A DNA stretch of 26,533 nt from positions 1 through 26,533 of IMG/VR virus record IMGVR_UViG_3300032241_000646. One strand, 5' to 3'. The notes beneath the pieces were generated by a model, which searched no databases, was not told where the DNA came from, and saw nothing but the letters and a program-made list of their open reading frames with translations. The DNA is from a virus. The first letter of the stretch is position 1, and every line of letters begins with the position of its first letter. Positions 13,047 to 21,694 of this stretch are shown here, one piece after another. Position numbers and translations under genes: made by a program.

Positions 13047-13541
13047 ATGTCAAGAGAAAATAAGCAGGGAAGTTCTGAAGCGCAAATTAGGTCAGTTGCA
13101 GAGCGTGAAACAGAGACAGTCCGTTCACAATCACAACGAACAAGACGTACATCATTTGGCGCACCAAAACTTTCTATGGCAGTAACAGTAGAAGTGCCTG
13201 GATACCATCTATGTTGGATGAACGATGATGGAATGGTAGAAAAGGCATTAGATAGCGGATATGAGTTTGTCACTAAAGGCGAAACAGAGATAGAGAATGG
13301 TGTATCACCTTCAAACGTAGACCTAAATGACAAAATCAAAATGAAGGTAGGAACTTTTGATAGCGGTGCGCCTCTATATGGTTATTTAATGAAAATCAAG
13401 AATGAATGGTTTGAGGAAGATCAAGAAGCCATCTTGTTAGAGAATAAAAAGATAGAAGATGCAATCGCAGGTGGAAATATTAACGGTTCGCTCGGTCAAG
13501 ACGGCAAATATGCTGCTGGTATCTCGATTAAGCGGTCTTAA
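13047..13541 (+). CDS. Conserved virion-associated protein of unknown function (164 aa)
   Basis: The N-terminal 35 residues are polar and basic (RETETVRSQSQRTRRTSFG). The core has a conserved phage pattern: MAVTVEVPGYHLCWMNDDGMVEKALDSGYEFV near 44-75, then KVGTFDSG and YLMKIKNEWFEEDQEAI. The GYHLCWMND and YLMKI..EWFEED phrases recur, from memory, in podovirus head gene clusters between scaffold and capsid genes. It is probably a minor head or head-assembly protein. It has its own ribosome site and possible promoter. Biochemical function is unknown. Confidence 0.7.
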   Translation: MSRENKQGSSEAQIRSVAERETETVRSQSQRTRRTSFGAPKLSMAVTVEVPGYHLCWMNDDGMVEKALDSGYEFVTKGETEIENGVSPSNVDLNDKIKMKVGTFDSGAPLYGYLMKIKNEWFEEDQEAILLENKKIEDAIAGGNINGSLGQDGKYAAGISIKRS

Positions 13542-13568
13542 ATTTTAATTTTATAAGGATTTAAACAA

Positions 13569-14165
13569 ATGGCAAATACTAATACCCCTTTCGGATTCAG
13601 TCCGATTATTTACGGTACTAGTGGCACCAACAACCAACAACAGAAAGTTTACTGGATTCCATCAACTGATACGTCTGCGTATTACATTGGTGACGTAGTA
13701 AAAACTGCAACTGGTTCAGATGCTAACGGTACTAACAAAGTAGCTAAATGTGCCTCTGGCGACATCCCACGTGGTGTTGTTTCTGGCGTATTACAAGCTA
13801 ACCCAAACAACCCATCATTAGTTGGTACAAACATCGACTTAACTATTACATCTATTCCTGCTTCTAAAGCAGTAGATTACTATGTATTAGTAAATGATGA
13901 TCCTGATCAAGTATTCGTCATTCAAGGTGACTCTACTTCATTTACATCTGCTGACACTAATAAGAACGCAAGCTACACAGTAGCAACTCCTTCTTATGCA
14001 AATCAGTTATCTGCAACAGTATTAACGGGAACCACGACTTCTTCTACAGCAATATTGAAGATTGTTGGATTCGAGCAAATACCTGGCACAACAATCGGTG
14101 CTTATGCTCGTTTCATGGTAGTGTTCAACAATCATGAGATGCTCAGACCATCTGCTGGCGTTTAA
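13569..14165 (+). CDS. Probable head decoration / minor capsid protein
   Basis: A 198-residue beta-rich protein directly upstream of the major capsid gene. It opens MANTNTPFGFSPIIYGTSGT. It has strand-like repeats of Thr, Ala and Gly (KTATGSDANGTNKVAKCASGD), YYVLVNDDPDQVFVIQGD near 113-130, and ends with IGAYARFMVVFNNHEML, a phrase shared by a known family of phage decoration-type proteins. It probably sits on or stabilises the capsid shell. Its codon use (many GGT, CGT, TCT) looks like that of the capsid gene, suggesting high expression. Decoration role is inferred from family and position. Confidence 0.75.
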   Translation: MANTNTPFGFSPIIYGTSGTNNQQQKVYWIPSTDTSAYYIGDVVKTATGSDANGTNKVAKCASGDIPRGVVSGVLQANPNNPSLVGTNIDLTITSIPASKAVDYYVLVNDDPDQVFVIQGDSTSFTSADTNKNASYTVATPSYANQLSATVLTGTTTSSTAILKIVGFEQIPGTTIGAYARFMVVFNNHEMLRPSAGV

Positions 14166-14180
14166 TTAGGAGAATAAAAA

Positions 14181-15110
14181 ATGGCTGGAATTATTACAAC
14201 TGGTTCACACCCAAAGGCATTATGGCCTGGTGTTAAAGCTTGGTGGGGTCGCTCTTATGATGAGCATCCTGTTGAGTATACAGATTTATTTGACACAACT
14301 ACTTCAGACAAGAACTATGAAGAGTACGTTCAAACTACAGGTTTCGGTTTAGCAACTCAGAAATCTCAAGGTCAAGGCGTAAGCTATGACTCAGAGACTC
14401 AAGGTTTCGTAACCCGTTTAACTAACGTAGCTTATGGTATCGGTTATATCGTTACTCATGAAGAACTACAAGACAACCTTTATGAAGTTGTTTCTAAGCG
14501 TCGTGCTGCTGCTAATGCTTTCTCTATGCGTCAAACTAAAGAGAACGTAGCTTCAAACGTATATAACAACGCTTTCAGTTCTGCTTACAAAGGTGGCGAT
14601 AACGTACAATTGATTAGTAATGCACACCCTAATACATCTGGTGGTACATTCTCTAACTTATTGACAACTGCTGCTGCATTGTCTGAAGTTGCTATTGAGA
14701 ACTTAATCATTCAGATTATGTTAGCTCAGAATGACCGTGGTCTACGTATCAACTTAATGCCACGTAGCATTGTTGTTCATCCAAGCAACTGGTTTGAAGC
14801 AAACCGTATTATGAAGTCTGTTTATCAGTATCAATCAGGTCAAGCTGGTACAAACGCTGTAAACGTACTACACGCAACTAACGCATTGCCAGATGGTATC
14901 AAGATGAATCACTACTTGACATCTACAACTGCATGGTTTATCCGTACTATGATGCCTGCTGGCACAGGTATGATTCACCAAGAGCGTGAAGCAATTACTT
15001 TTGATATGGATAATGATTTCGATACAATGAACGCTAAAGCTAAGTCTTATGAGCGTTATGCTTTCGGATGGGGTGATCCACGTGCATTGTGGGGAACTCC
15101 AGGAGCCTAA
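14181..15110 (+). CDS. Major capsid protein
   Basis: The main shell subunit, 309 residues, expected to have the HK97 fold. It follows scaffold and decoration genes and has a strong ribosome site (TAGGAGAA). Visible signatures: an N-terminal segment with VKAWWGRSYDEHPVEYTDLF; an E-loop-like region (GLATQKSQGQGVSYDSETQG); the long spine helix NLYEVVSKRRAAANAFSMRQ; a P-domain phrase LMPRSIVVHPSNWFEANRI; and a C-terminus with SYERYAFGWGDPRALWG. It resembles the capsid family of unclassified podoviruses more than P22 gp5 itself. The gene is followed by a terminator. Confidence 0.9.
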   Translation: MAGIITTGSHPKALWPGVKAWWGRSYDEHPVEYTDLFDTTTSDKNYEEYVQTTGFGLATQKSQGQGVSYDSETQGFVTRLTNVAYGIGYIVTHEELQDNLYEVVSKRRAAANAFSMRQTKENVASNVYNNAFSSAYKGGDNVQLISNAHPNTSGGTFSNLLTTAAALSEVAIENLIIQIMLAQNDRGLRINLMPRSIVVHPSNWFEANRIMKSVYQYQSGQAGTNAVNVLHATNALPDGIKMNHYLTSTTAWFIRTMMPAGTGMIHQEREAITFDMDNDFDTMNAKAKSYERYAFGWGDPRALWGTPGA

Positions 15111-15134
15111 TCAACTCCATACGTGAGAAGTATT

Positions 15135-15170
15135 CCCCCTAGTTATCAAAAGTTTCTAGGGGGTTTTTTC
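15135..15170 (+). terminator. Rho-independent terminator after the capsid gene
   Basis: CCCCCTAG (15135-15142) and CTAGGGGG (15156-15163) form a perfect 8-base stem around a 13-base loop, followed by TTTTTT (15164-15169). It lies 24 bases after the capsid stop and would strongly reduce expression of downstream genes. Confidence 0.88.
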
Positions 15171-15194
15171 TCTAACATATTGAAAGGAATTATC

Positions 15195-15347
15195 ATGGCA
15201 GCAGGTGCAAATAAAAAATTACGTGAAGGTCAAGAAATTGGAATGGGTATTAAGGCTCCTATTGGTGTTCCGAAAGAAGCACAAAAAGGAAAGGTAACCA
15301 ATCCAAAGCAGACTAAAAAGTTAAAACAACCTAAAGGTGGGTATTAA
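15195..15347 (+). CDS. Small basic lysine-rich protein (50 aa)
   Basis: The ATG at 15195 is chosen because AAAGGAA lies upstream; the frame is open to 15123 but that part is the terminator. The product begins MAAGANKKLREGQEIGMGIK and is very basic (NPKQTKKLKQPKGGY), Gly-rich and probably disordered. Such small basic proteins may bind DNA or capsid interior surfaces. No family is recognised with confidence. Confidence 0.6.
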   Translation: MAAGANKKLREGQEIGMGIKAPIGVPKEAQKGKVTNPKQTKKLKQPKGGY

Positions 15348-15349
15348 TT

Positions 15350-15763
15350 ATGGCATCCCCTAATCCAACGGTTCAGATATTAAATGATGGTTATAGAAAT
15401 ACCACTATTAAGATTGATGGATATTTAAATGCTGCTGATTTAACAGCAGTAACAATTATTGACCCTTCCACATTAAGTCAGATGGATGGTCAAGGAGTTA
15501 TTCCTGACAGAGTACGTGTCAATCGTATTAACTTTGACATTCAAGACGGTATTCAAGTTGATTTAAACTGGGATGGTGCAACACCTGCATCATTATGGAA
15601 ATTAACAGGCCGTGGTGAAATTAAGGCAAAACCATTCGGTGGTATTACAGATAATGCAACAACACCAAACGGTAAAATAATTGCAACAACTATTGGTGGT
15701 GCAGCAACAATCACCAATACTTCTTACACAATAGTTTTAGAGTTAGTTAAATATCATTCTTAA
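15350..15763 (+). CDS. Beta-rich virion protein, conserved in podoviruses (137 aa)
   Basis: A soluble beta-sandwich-like protein with no signal or membrane segment. Conserved-looking phrases are ILNDGYRNTTIKIDGYLN near 10-27, TIIDPSTLSQMDGQG, RVRVNRINFDIQDGIQVDLNWDG near 53-75, WKLTGRGEIKAKPFGG and SYTIVLELVKYHS at the end. The strand-rich plan is known in the head/neck regions of unclassified phages. It is probably a structural or decoration protein. The gene starts 2 bases after the previous stop and lies downstream of the terminator. Confidence 0.72.
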   Translation: MASPNPTVQILNDGYRNTTIKIDGYLNAADLTAVTIIDPSTLSQMDGQGVIPDRVRVNRINFDIQDGIQVDLNWDGATPASLWKLTGRGEIKAKPFGGITDNATTPNGKIIATTIGGAATITNTSYTIVLELVKYHS

Positions 15764-15764
15764 T

Positions 15765-15920
15765 ATGCAAGTAGCTCATAGTAACGCCAAAGAGATACAA
15801 TTTATAGCAACAGTTACCCGTGCAGACGGAACAGTCGAGGAATTGGGCGTAATAGACTATTGGCATAAGAATCCACTTAAACGAATCATTTGGAGAATTA
15901 AAAAATGGCTACACTCCTAG
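15765..15920 (+). CDS. Small conserved phage protein (51 aa)
   Basis: A 51-codon ORF starting 1 base after the previous stop and overlapping the next gene by 16 bases. The product begins MQVAHSNAKEIQFIATVTRA and continues DGTVEELGVIDYWHKN, then a basic amphipathic end (PLKRIIWRIKKWLHS). The strand-then-cationic-helix layout resembles a small family seen in other podoviruses. Function is unknown. It is easily missed because of its length; the start and overlap are consistent with the surrounding operon. Confidence 0.65.
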   Translation: MQVAHSNAKEIQFIATVTRADGTVEELGVIDYWHKNPLKRIIWRIKKWLHS

Positions 15921-16279
15921 TAAATACAGGAAAAGCCGTAGTCACTAACCGTATTAATGGCTCTGGAACCACACCTCTTTATGTAGCATGGGGTACTGGT
16001 GCTGGAACAACTGCGGCAACTGACACGACTTTATTTACTGAATCATCTTCACCAGCTACTCGTGCTACTGGTACTGCATCTCAACAAACAACTTCTGTAA
16101 CCAATGACACATTTCAAGTTGTTGGCACATTAACTTCAGGAACATCACAGACAATTACCAATGCTGGTACATTTGATGCAGTTTCTTCAGGTAATTTGTT
16201 TGTAAAAGGTGACTTTACAGGTATTGCATTAAATAACGGTGATTCAATTCAGTTTACAGTAAAAGTACAATTTAGTTAA
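15905..16279 (+). CDS. Beta-rich structural protein (124 aa)
   Basis: A Thr- and Gly-rich protein beginning MATLLVNTGKAVVTNRINGS. It has YVAWGTGAGTTAATDTTLF near 26-44 and a C-terminal strand set GDSIQFTVKVQF. The AWGTGAGT phrase and layout match small virion proteins found after capsid genes in related phages, which may belong to head-tail connection or decoration. GGAG upstream and the overlap with the preceding small gene support the start. No signal peptide is seen. Confidence 0.72.
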   Translation: MATLLVNTGKAVVTNRINGSGTTPLYVAWGTGAGTTAATDTTLFTESSSPATRATGTASQQTTSVTNDTFQVVGTLTSGTSQTITNAGTFDAVSSGNLFVKGDFTGIALNNGDSIQFTVKVQFS

Positions 16280-16281
16280 AA

Positions 16282-17256
16282 ATGGCAATCAATGGGTCTA
16301 GTGTAAATAGAGTTACTATTAATGCTCAGGATACGATAACATTAACTCCTACATTATCAGCTACCTCTACTAGCACTAGCACCATCTCTAAGATACTAAA
16401 ATACGTTAGATCACTAACAGTAACATCTACTAGCACATCAAGCATTAATCGATTATTAACGCTATTTAGAACCATATCTGCATCAACCACATCTACAGCA
16501 ACAATAAACCGTTTATTAAGCCTATTTAGGACATTAACGGCCACGGCAAATACATCTACTGCAAGCCTAGTCAAATTACCTATTAAACTCTTATCTGTGG
16601 CTTCTACAAGTACTTCTAGCTTTATTAGGGCTATTAAGAAAACATTTTCTACTATTTCCGAAATGTCTATTGCGGTATTAACAGAAAGTGCGTTTCACCT
16701 AATATTATTGTCAATTACAGAATCAAGTGTAATTACTATTAAAAAGGCTATTTCAGTCACTAAGTCAGCATCTACGACTAGTACTGCATTTATTGTCAAA
16801 CAGGCTAATAAAACCCTGTCTTACGTCAGTACTTCAACCAGTACGTTTATTAAAGCTATTTCAAAGATTATTAGTTATGCTTCTACTTCTACGGCTAATC
16901 TTGTAGCCAAGAAATTTAAGAACGTAATTTTTACCATAACATCTACAAGTACCTCATTTTTAAACAAAACACCTCAAAAGGTATTGTCAGTAGTTTCTTC
17001 AACAATTCCTTCATTAGTCAAGCAAATGTATGTTACTTTTTCAGCAATTTCAGTTACAATAGGGATATTATTATCTGCCGTATTTCCTAAATTAGGGGCA
17101 GTAGCAAGGTACACATTTACTGCTGACTTTAGAAGTAGGGTAATAGTTTTGTATAGAGATAGTATTGAAACTATGGATTTTAGAAATAGATTGATTAAAC
17201 TATATAAACAAAGAACTGTAATTGCTAATTTCATAAAGACTACTATCAAAAAATGA
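16282..17256 (+). CDS. Ser/Thr-rich 19-residue tandem-repeat virion protein
   Basis: A 324-residue protein opening AINGSSVNRVTINAQDTITL. From about residue 25 to 270 it contains some 13 degenerate units of 18-21 residues. Each is roughly LS-x-x-STST-x-x-[IL]-x-[KR] followed by basic and hydrophobic positions; examples are LSVASTSTSSFIRAIKKTF and LSYVSTSTSTFIKAISKI. The C-terminus has two copies of ADFRSRVIVLYRD / MDFRNRLIKLYKQ (281-293, 298-310), a pattern seen in some phage virion proteins. A repeating beta-strand/turn or amphipathic structure is likely. Relatives are uncharacterised, and a neck or fibre-associated role is inferred only from position. Confidence 0.72.
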   Translation: MAINGSSVNRVTINAQDTITLTPTLSATSTSTSTISKILKYVRSLTVTSTSTSSINRLLTLFRTISASTTSTATINRLLSLFRTLTATANTSTASLVKLPIKLLSVASTSTSSFIRAIKKTFSTISEMSIAVLTESAFHLILLSITESSVITIKKAISVTKSASTTSTAFIVKQANKTLSYVSTSTSTFIKAISKIISYASTSTANLVAKKFKNVIFTITSTSTSFLNKTPQKVLSVVSSTIPSLVKQMYVTFSAISVTIGILLSAVFPKLGAVARYTFTADFRSRVIVLYRDSIETMDFRNRLIKLYKQRTVIANFIKTTIKK

Positions 17257-17564
17257 GTCAATTTACCCAAAAACTTACCACAGAATCAGAGTTATTTACC
17301 TTTGATTTTAGTCCTGTATTAACTACAGGAGAGACATTAAATACTGCTACTTGTACGGCAGTCACCCAACAAGGTACAGATACTAACCCAAGTGCTATTT
17401 TGTCAGGGTCAGTTAATATCAATTTGGGTAAAGCAACGCAAAGAGTAATAGGTGGAGTAGATGACAATACCTATCGTTTAATTATGACCGTTACAACTAG
17501 TAATGGAAACACATATACAGCAACTGGCGACATACCTGTATATGCACCTACGAGTGTTTCATAA
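17253..17564 (+). CDS. Ig-like virion protein, possible fibre-tail adaptor (103 aa)
   Basis: A short all-beta protein overlapping its neighbours by 4 and 1 bases. Seen: ELFTFDFSPVLTTGETLNTAT near 14-34, alternating polar/hydrophobic strands, and a final NTYRLIMTVTTSNGNTYTATG. The plan matches a small Ig-like family that NCBI labels phage fibre-tail adaptor, recalled from memory. It sits before the receptor-binding genes, which fits. The adaptor role is inferred. Confidence 0.6.
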   Translation: MSQFTQKLTTESELFTFDFSPVLTTGETLNTATCTAVTQQGTDTNPSAILSGSVNINLGKATQRVIGGVDDNTYRLIMTVTTSNGNTYTATGDIPVYAPTSVS

Positions 17565-17842
17565 TGGGAAGAGCGGACTATTACAACGACGGCAATTGGA
17601 ACGCCATTTGTGATGAGTGTGGCAAAAAGTTTAAGTTTGCTATGCTCAAGAAGCGTTGGGATGGTCTGTATGTTTGTGAACAAGACTGGGAACCTCGCCA
17701 TCCACAAGATTACGTAAAAGGTATTAGAGATAATATGTCTGTACCCGTTAGTCGACCAGAAGCATCTAATCTCTATACTATTATCACCTCATCAGTTAAG
17801 TTGGTCGATGGGTATTCAGTCGACACATTTACTTTAGGATAA
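17564..17842 (+). CDS. Conserved Cys-containing small phage protein (92 aa)
   Basis: Opens MGRADYYNDGNWNAICDECG. C16, C19 and C38 may bind zinc; the position where a second CxxC would close has Asp (CEQDW), a form I recall as usual in this family. The signature RWDGLYVCEQDWEPRHPQDYV near 31-51 is widely conserved in phages of this type. The last 35 residues are strand-like. It is probably a virion or tail-assembly component. The gene overlaps the previous stop by 1 base. Confidence 0.78.
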   Translation: MGRADYYNDGNWNAICDECGKKFKFAMLKKRWDGLYVCEQDWEPRHPQDYVKGIRDNMSVPVSRPEASNLYTIITSSVKLVDGYSVDTFTLG

Positions 17843-17845
17843 TTT

Positions 17846-19774
17846 ATGCCACGCCCACTATATACCAATAATGCACAAACCACATTAGCAACAGGAATAA
17901 CCTCTACTGCCACTTCTATTCAAGTAGCATCAGGTTCAGGAAGTTTATTTCCTAATCCTTCAAATGGTGATTACTTTTATGTTACTTTAGTTAGCATTAG
18001 TTTGCCAACAGTTGAGATTGTACAATGTACTGCCCGTAGTGGTGACGTATTAACAGTTAATCGTGGACAAGAAGGAACATCCCCACAACCATTTAATATT
18101 GGTGATGGCGTTCAATTAAGAATTACTGCAGCAGGTATGAATTATCTTGTAGGGGCATCTTCTGTAACAACTGAAGAACAAGTATTTACTGCAACACAAG
18201 GACAAACTGTATTTAATTTAACTAACATTGATTATGTTCCCAACACTAACAGTTTAGCCGTATTTGTAAACGGGTCTAAACAGGTAACAGGTGTTAATTA
18301 CACAGAAACCAATGTCACAACATTTACATTAACAACAGGTGCTAATGCAGGAGATATTGTAGAAGCAATTGCTGGGTTAGGTGCCGCAAATGGAACTTTA
18401 TATGCTACAGACATTAAATATAATGAAGGTGCGACAAATGCAGTTACTCGTACATTAGAAACTAAACTACAAGAAACTGTATCTGTATTAGATTTTGGCG
18501 CAGATCCTACGGGGAATACAGATAGTTCAACTGCTATTGCTAATGCAATTGCAGTAGGTAGTCGTATTTTTTTTCCACCAGGAACTTATTTATGCAATAT
18601 TGTTTTAAATGGAGCGCAAGGAATTACTTTATCAGGAGCATCGCAAGGTCAATATAATGGAACTGCACCTAATTATCAAGGAGCAAGACTTGTACCATAT
18701 AACACATCAAATCCTGTAATTACAATACAAACTAATTCAATTAGTTGTGTTGTTGAAAATCTTTTAATTGATTCTAAGTTTGATAGCACTTATTCAGGTG
18801 TTGGAACTGGTATTTTATTAAGTGCAGTTACACCATATATTGTGCAACGCTGTGTTGTTCGTCATGTATTTATTCGTGGATTTCAAGATGGTTTAGTTGT
18901 TTCTTGTAATGCCAATAATGGAGAATGTTACGATAATTATTTTGAAGATATTGATTGTATTGGAATATCACGTTATTCATTTAGTAATTATGGTGTTTAT
19001 AACGTATTTAATAAAATATTTGCCGTTTCATGTGGTAGCTACACTTTATTAAATTATGGTAATCAATGTTTATTTAATTCCGTTGTAGGAGATGGAAGAA
19101 TATATACTGCTGGTGCTGGAGTAACATTTAATGCACTTAAAGTAGAATGGGGATCTGGCTCTAATTCAGGTGCAAATATAATTGAATTAAATGGCAATAC
19201 AACAACAATGAATAGTGTTGTTATTAACGGAGTGCCAAATGCTAATTTTCCTGTAGGATTATCAATATTTGGAAATAATCAAATTGTTAATGGATTTACT
19301 GTAACAGGTTCAGCTTATCCAAATACACCTATTCTGTTAAATGCTTCATCTAATGGTGTTTTAATTAATGCTTCTGCACCTAATTTAATAGAAACAAATT
19401 CTACATTAGCAGAAATGTATGCTTGGCGATTTATTAATTGCACTAATACAAAATATACAAGTTCAATACAATCTTTATCTGGTAGTGTTTCAACAGCAAA
19501 TTCAACATCAACAGGTTTTTATACTTTGCCACAAGAAGCAGGATCAGTTTATATTGTAAGTATTTATATAGCTTTATCATCTGCTTCTGTTTGGTCATCA
19601 ACTTATCTTGTTAGCACACAACAAACAACTGCAAATGTAACAGCATTACAAACAGGATCTGGAAGTGGATTTAGTTTATCGGCTGCTTTTTCTGTTAGTG
19701 GAATACTTTTGTCGGTTAATCAAAGTAGTGGATCAACGCAAACCGTTAATTGGACAATTAATAAGTTAATATAA
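17846..19774 (+). CDS. Tailspike with pectate-lyase-type beta-helix
   Basis: A 642-residue receptor-binding protein. Residues 5-98 form an anchor domain shared with the next gene (NNAQTTLATGI, ending RGQEGTSPQPFNIGDGVQLR). Residues 113-177 are a second strand module (FTATQGQTVF near 114-123) common in T7-type fibres. Residues 212-236 carry the tailspike signature VSVLDFGADPTGNTDSSTAI. This leads into a right-handed parallel beta-helix with repeated Asn/Gly/Ser/Val turns and a C-terminal trimerisation-like part. The spike would bind and probably degrade surface polysaccharide. No catalytic residues can be named from sequence alone. Confidence 0.83.
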   Translation: MPRPLYTNNAQTTLATGITSTATSIQVASGSGSLFPNPSNGDYFYVTLVSISLPTVEIVQCTARSGDVLTVNRGQEGTSPQPFNIGDGVQLRITAAGMNYLVGASSVTTEEQVFTATQGQTVFNLTNIDYVPNTNSLAVFVNGSKQVTGVNYTETNVTTFTLTTGANAGDIVEAIAGLGAANGTLYATDIKYNEGATNAVTRTLETKLQETVSVLDFGADPTGNTDSSTAIANAIAVGSRIFFPPGTYLCNIVLNGAQGITLSGASQGQYNGTAPNYQGARLVPYNTSNPVITIQTNSISCVVENLLIDSKFDSTYSGVGTGILLSAVTPYIVQRCVVRHVFIRGFQDGLVVSCNANNGECYDNYFEDIDCIGISRYSFSNYGVYNVFNKIFAVSCGSYTLLNYGNQCLFNSVVGDGRIYTAGAGVTFNALKVEWGSGSNSGANIIELNGNTTTMNSVVINGVPNANFPVGLSIFGNNQIVNGFTVTGSAYPNTPILLNASSNGVLINASAPNLIETNSTLAEMYAWRFINCTNTKYTSSIQSLSGSVSTANSTSTGFYTLPQEAGSVYIVSIYIALSSASVWSSTYLVSTQQTTANVTALQTGSGSGFSLSAAFSVSGILLSVNQSSGSTQTVNWTINKLI

Positions 19775-19775
19775 A

Positions 19776-21683
19776 ATGGCAAATATGTTATTCGCAAACA
19801 ACGCTAATACTACTTTAGCTAGTAGTTTAACAAACTCGGCTACAAGTATGAGTGTTACGTCTGCGTCTGCATTTCCTAGTCCTACGGGTTCACAATACTT
19901 TTACTGTACATTAGCGGATGCTGCAACTCAACAAACTATTGAGATTGTTAAAGTAACAGCAGTATCAGGTACTACATTTACCATTGTACGTGGACAGGAT
20001 GGTACTTCAGGTACTGCGTTTAATTCAGGTGATGTAGTATCTTTAAGATTAGTTCGTGCTTCACTAAATGACTTTCCTAAGTTAGATGAAAACAATACCT
20101 TTACTTATGCCCCTACATTTAATACTGCATTGGCAGTAGGAAGTGGTGGTACTGGTGTAACAGCATCAAGCGGTGCTAATTCTGTTGTTTTAAGAGATAG
20201 CAACCAAAACGTATATGCAAATAACTTTATTCCAAATACAACATTTACTGTTGCGTCTTCTACACCAGTTAATTTAACTGTTGCTTCTTCTCAATATCAA
20301 GTTGTTACAGGTTCTGTTACATCACAAACGATTAATATGCCTGATGCCACAACTTTAACAGTTGGCGATACATATTACTTTAACAACAATATTACTTATT
20401 CTTCCGTTCAAATTAATGCCCACGATGGAAGCACATCATTATTGGCATTACAAGCTGGTGGTGCTGCTCATTTAATTCTATTAAGCAATAGCACCTCAAA
20501 CGGAACTTGGGATATACATTCTTATGTACCTAGCACAGTATCTTGGGGCACTGCAACTTTAAACTTTAATAGTTCTAGCAGTATTTCTGGGCCAGTTTCT
20601 TGGCAAGGAAACGTTATTTCGGCTACTTATGGTGGTACAGGAGAAGCTGGCACATTAACTGGTATTCTTTATGGCAATGGTACATCACCCCATACTGTAG
20701 CCACTACTGCACAACTATTAAGCGGTATTGGAACACTACCAGTAGCTAATGGAGGTACTGCACTTACTTCATTTACAAGTAATGGTGTTTTATATGCTTC
20801 TAGTTCAAGTGTATTGGCTACAGGATCTGTATTAACTTTTGATGGAACTTTATTAAAATTATCAAAACCATCTCCATCTGGAAATATTTTTCAAATAGAT
20901 AATAATTCTACTTATGGAATAGTTGTAAACAGCAGCACACAAGTTGGAATTAATAATTCATCTCCAATATCACCATTAGATGTAAGAGTTAGTTCAGGCG
21001 AAGTTGCTAGATTTGCATTAGCAAGTTCTTCATCTAATTTAGTAAATATTATTATTGGAAAGACAACTTTAACTACTGAAGGACTATCACTTCAATATGA
21101 TGGTTCAACTGGAAATAGCATAATTAATAGCATATATTCTGGTGGTTCTTTAATATTTAAATCAGCAAATACACAAGCTATGCAAATAGCTGCTTCAGGT
21201 GGTGTATCAATAGGAAACACTACTGATCCAGGTGCAGGAAATTTAAGATTTGCCACAGCTGGAACTAATGGAATTTATTTTGGTTCTAGTGCAAGATTAG
21301 ACGATTATCAACAAGGAACTTGGACACCTAAATTAAGTGATGGTACAAATACAGTTAATCTTACTGGTGGCTATTATATAAAAGTAGGAAAGTTAGTAAC
21401 AATATTTGTTAATTCCTACAATACAAGTATGGCAGGATTATCTACTTCTGCAAATTTATTTATTAATAATTTACCTTTTACACCAACGCAAGATAGTGCA
21501 GTAGCATGGAATCCTACTTTATATGTAGCAGCTCAATTTTTTAATATGTATTTAAGTGCAGTAAACAATAAAATTTATGTATATAGAAATTCAAGCACCA
21601 TTGATTACACAGGTGTACCATTAGTTGTTTTTGGTAGTCCATCAAACATGAGTTGGTTTTTTTCAATGTCTTACACAGCTTAA
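19776..21683 (+). CDS. Tail fibre protein
   Basis: A 635-residue fibre whose first 100 residues repeat the anchor domain of the tailspike before it (NNANTTLASSLTNSATSM, then RGQDGTSGTAFNSGDVVSLR). The shaft contains fibre-type phrases (GSGGTGVTASSGANSVVLRD, ATYGGTGEAGTLTGILYGNG, LPVANGGTALTSF). Near 510-535 is LDDYQQGTWTPKLSDG, then GGYYIKVGKLV, a C-terminal module of many host-specificity fibres. No beta-helix signature is seen, so it probably binds rather than degrades a receptor. It starts 1 base after the previous stop. Confidence 0.82.
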   Translation: MANMLFANNANTTLASSLTNSATSMSVTSASAFPSPTGSQYFYCTLADAATQQTIEIVKVTAVSGTTFTIVRGQDGTSGTAFNSGDVVSLRLVRASLNDFPKLDENNTFTYAPTFNTALAVGSGGTGVTASSGANSVVLRDSNQNVYANNFIPNTTFTVASSTPVNLTVASSQYQVVTGSVTSQTINMPDATTLTVGDTYYFNNNITYSSVQINAHDGSTSLLALQAGGAAHLILLSNSTSNGTWDIHSYVPSTVSWGTATLNFNSSSSISGPVSWQGNVISATYGGTGEAGTLTGILYGNGTSPHTVATTAQLLSGIGTLPVANGGTALTSFTSNGVLYASSSSVLATGSVLTFDGTLLKLSKPSPSGNIFQIDNNSTYGIVVNSSTQVGINNSSPISPLDVRVSSGEVARFALASSSSNLVNIIIGKTTLTTEGLSLQYDGSTGNSIINSIYSGGSLIFKSANTQAMQIAASGGVSIGNTTDPGAGNLRFATAGTNGIYFGSSARLDDYQQGTWTPKLSDGTNTVNLTGGYYIKVGKLVTIFVNSYNTSMAGLSTSANLFINNLPFTPTQDSAVAWNPTLYVAAQFFNMYLSAVNNKIYVYRNSSTIDYTGVPLVVFGSPSNMSWFFSMSYTA

Positions 21684-21694
21684 TAGGAATAAAT

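Noticed and set aside
15123-15194. Upstream extension of the small basic protein
   Set aside because: This stretch is the capsid terminator hairpin. The ATG at 15195 has a proper ribosome site.
16326-16574. Open frame on the minus strand opposite the repeat gene
   Set aside because: It arises from the Ser/Thr codon repeats of the plus-strand gene, which read as Val/Asp-rich sequence in reverse.
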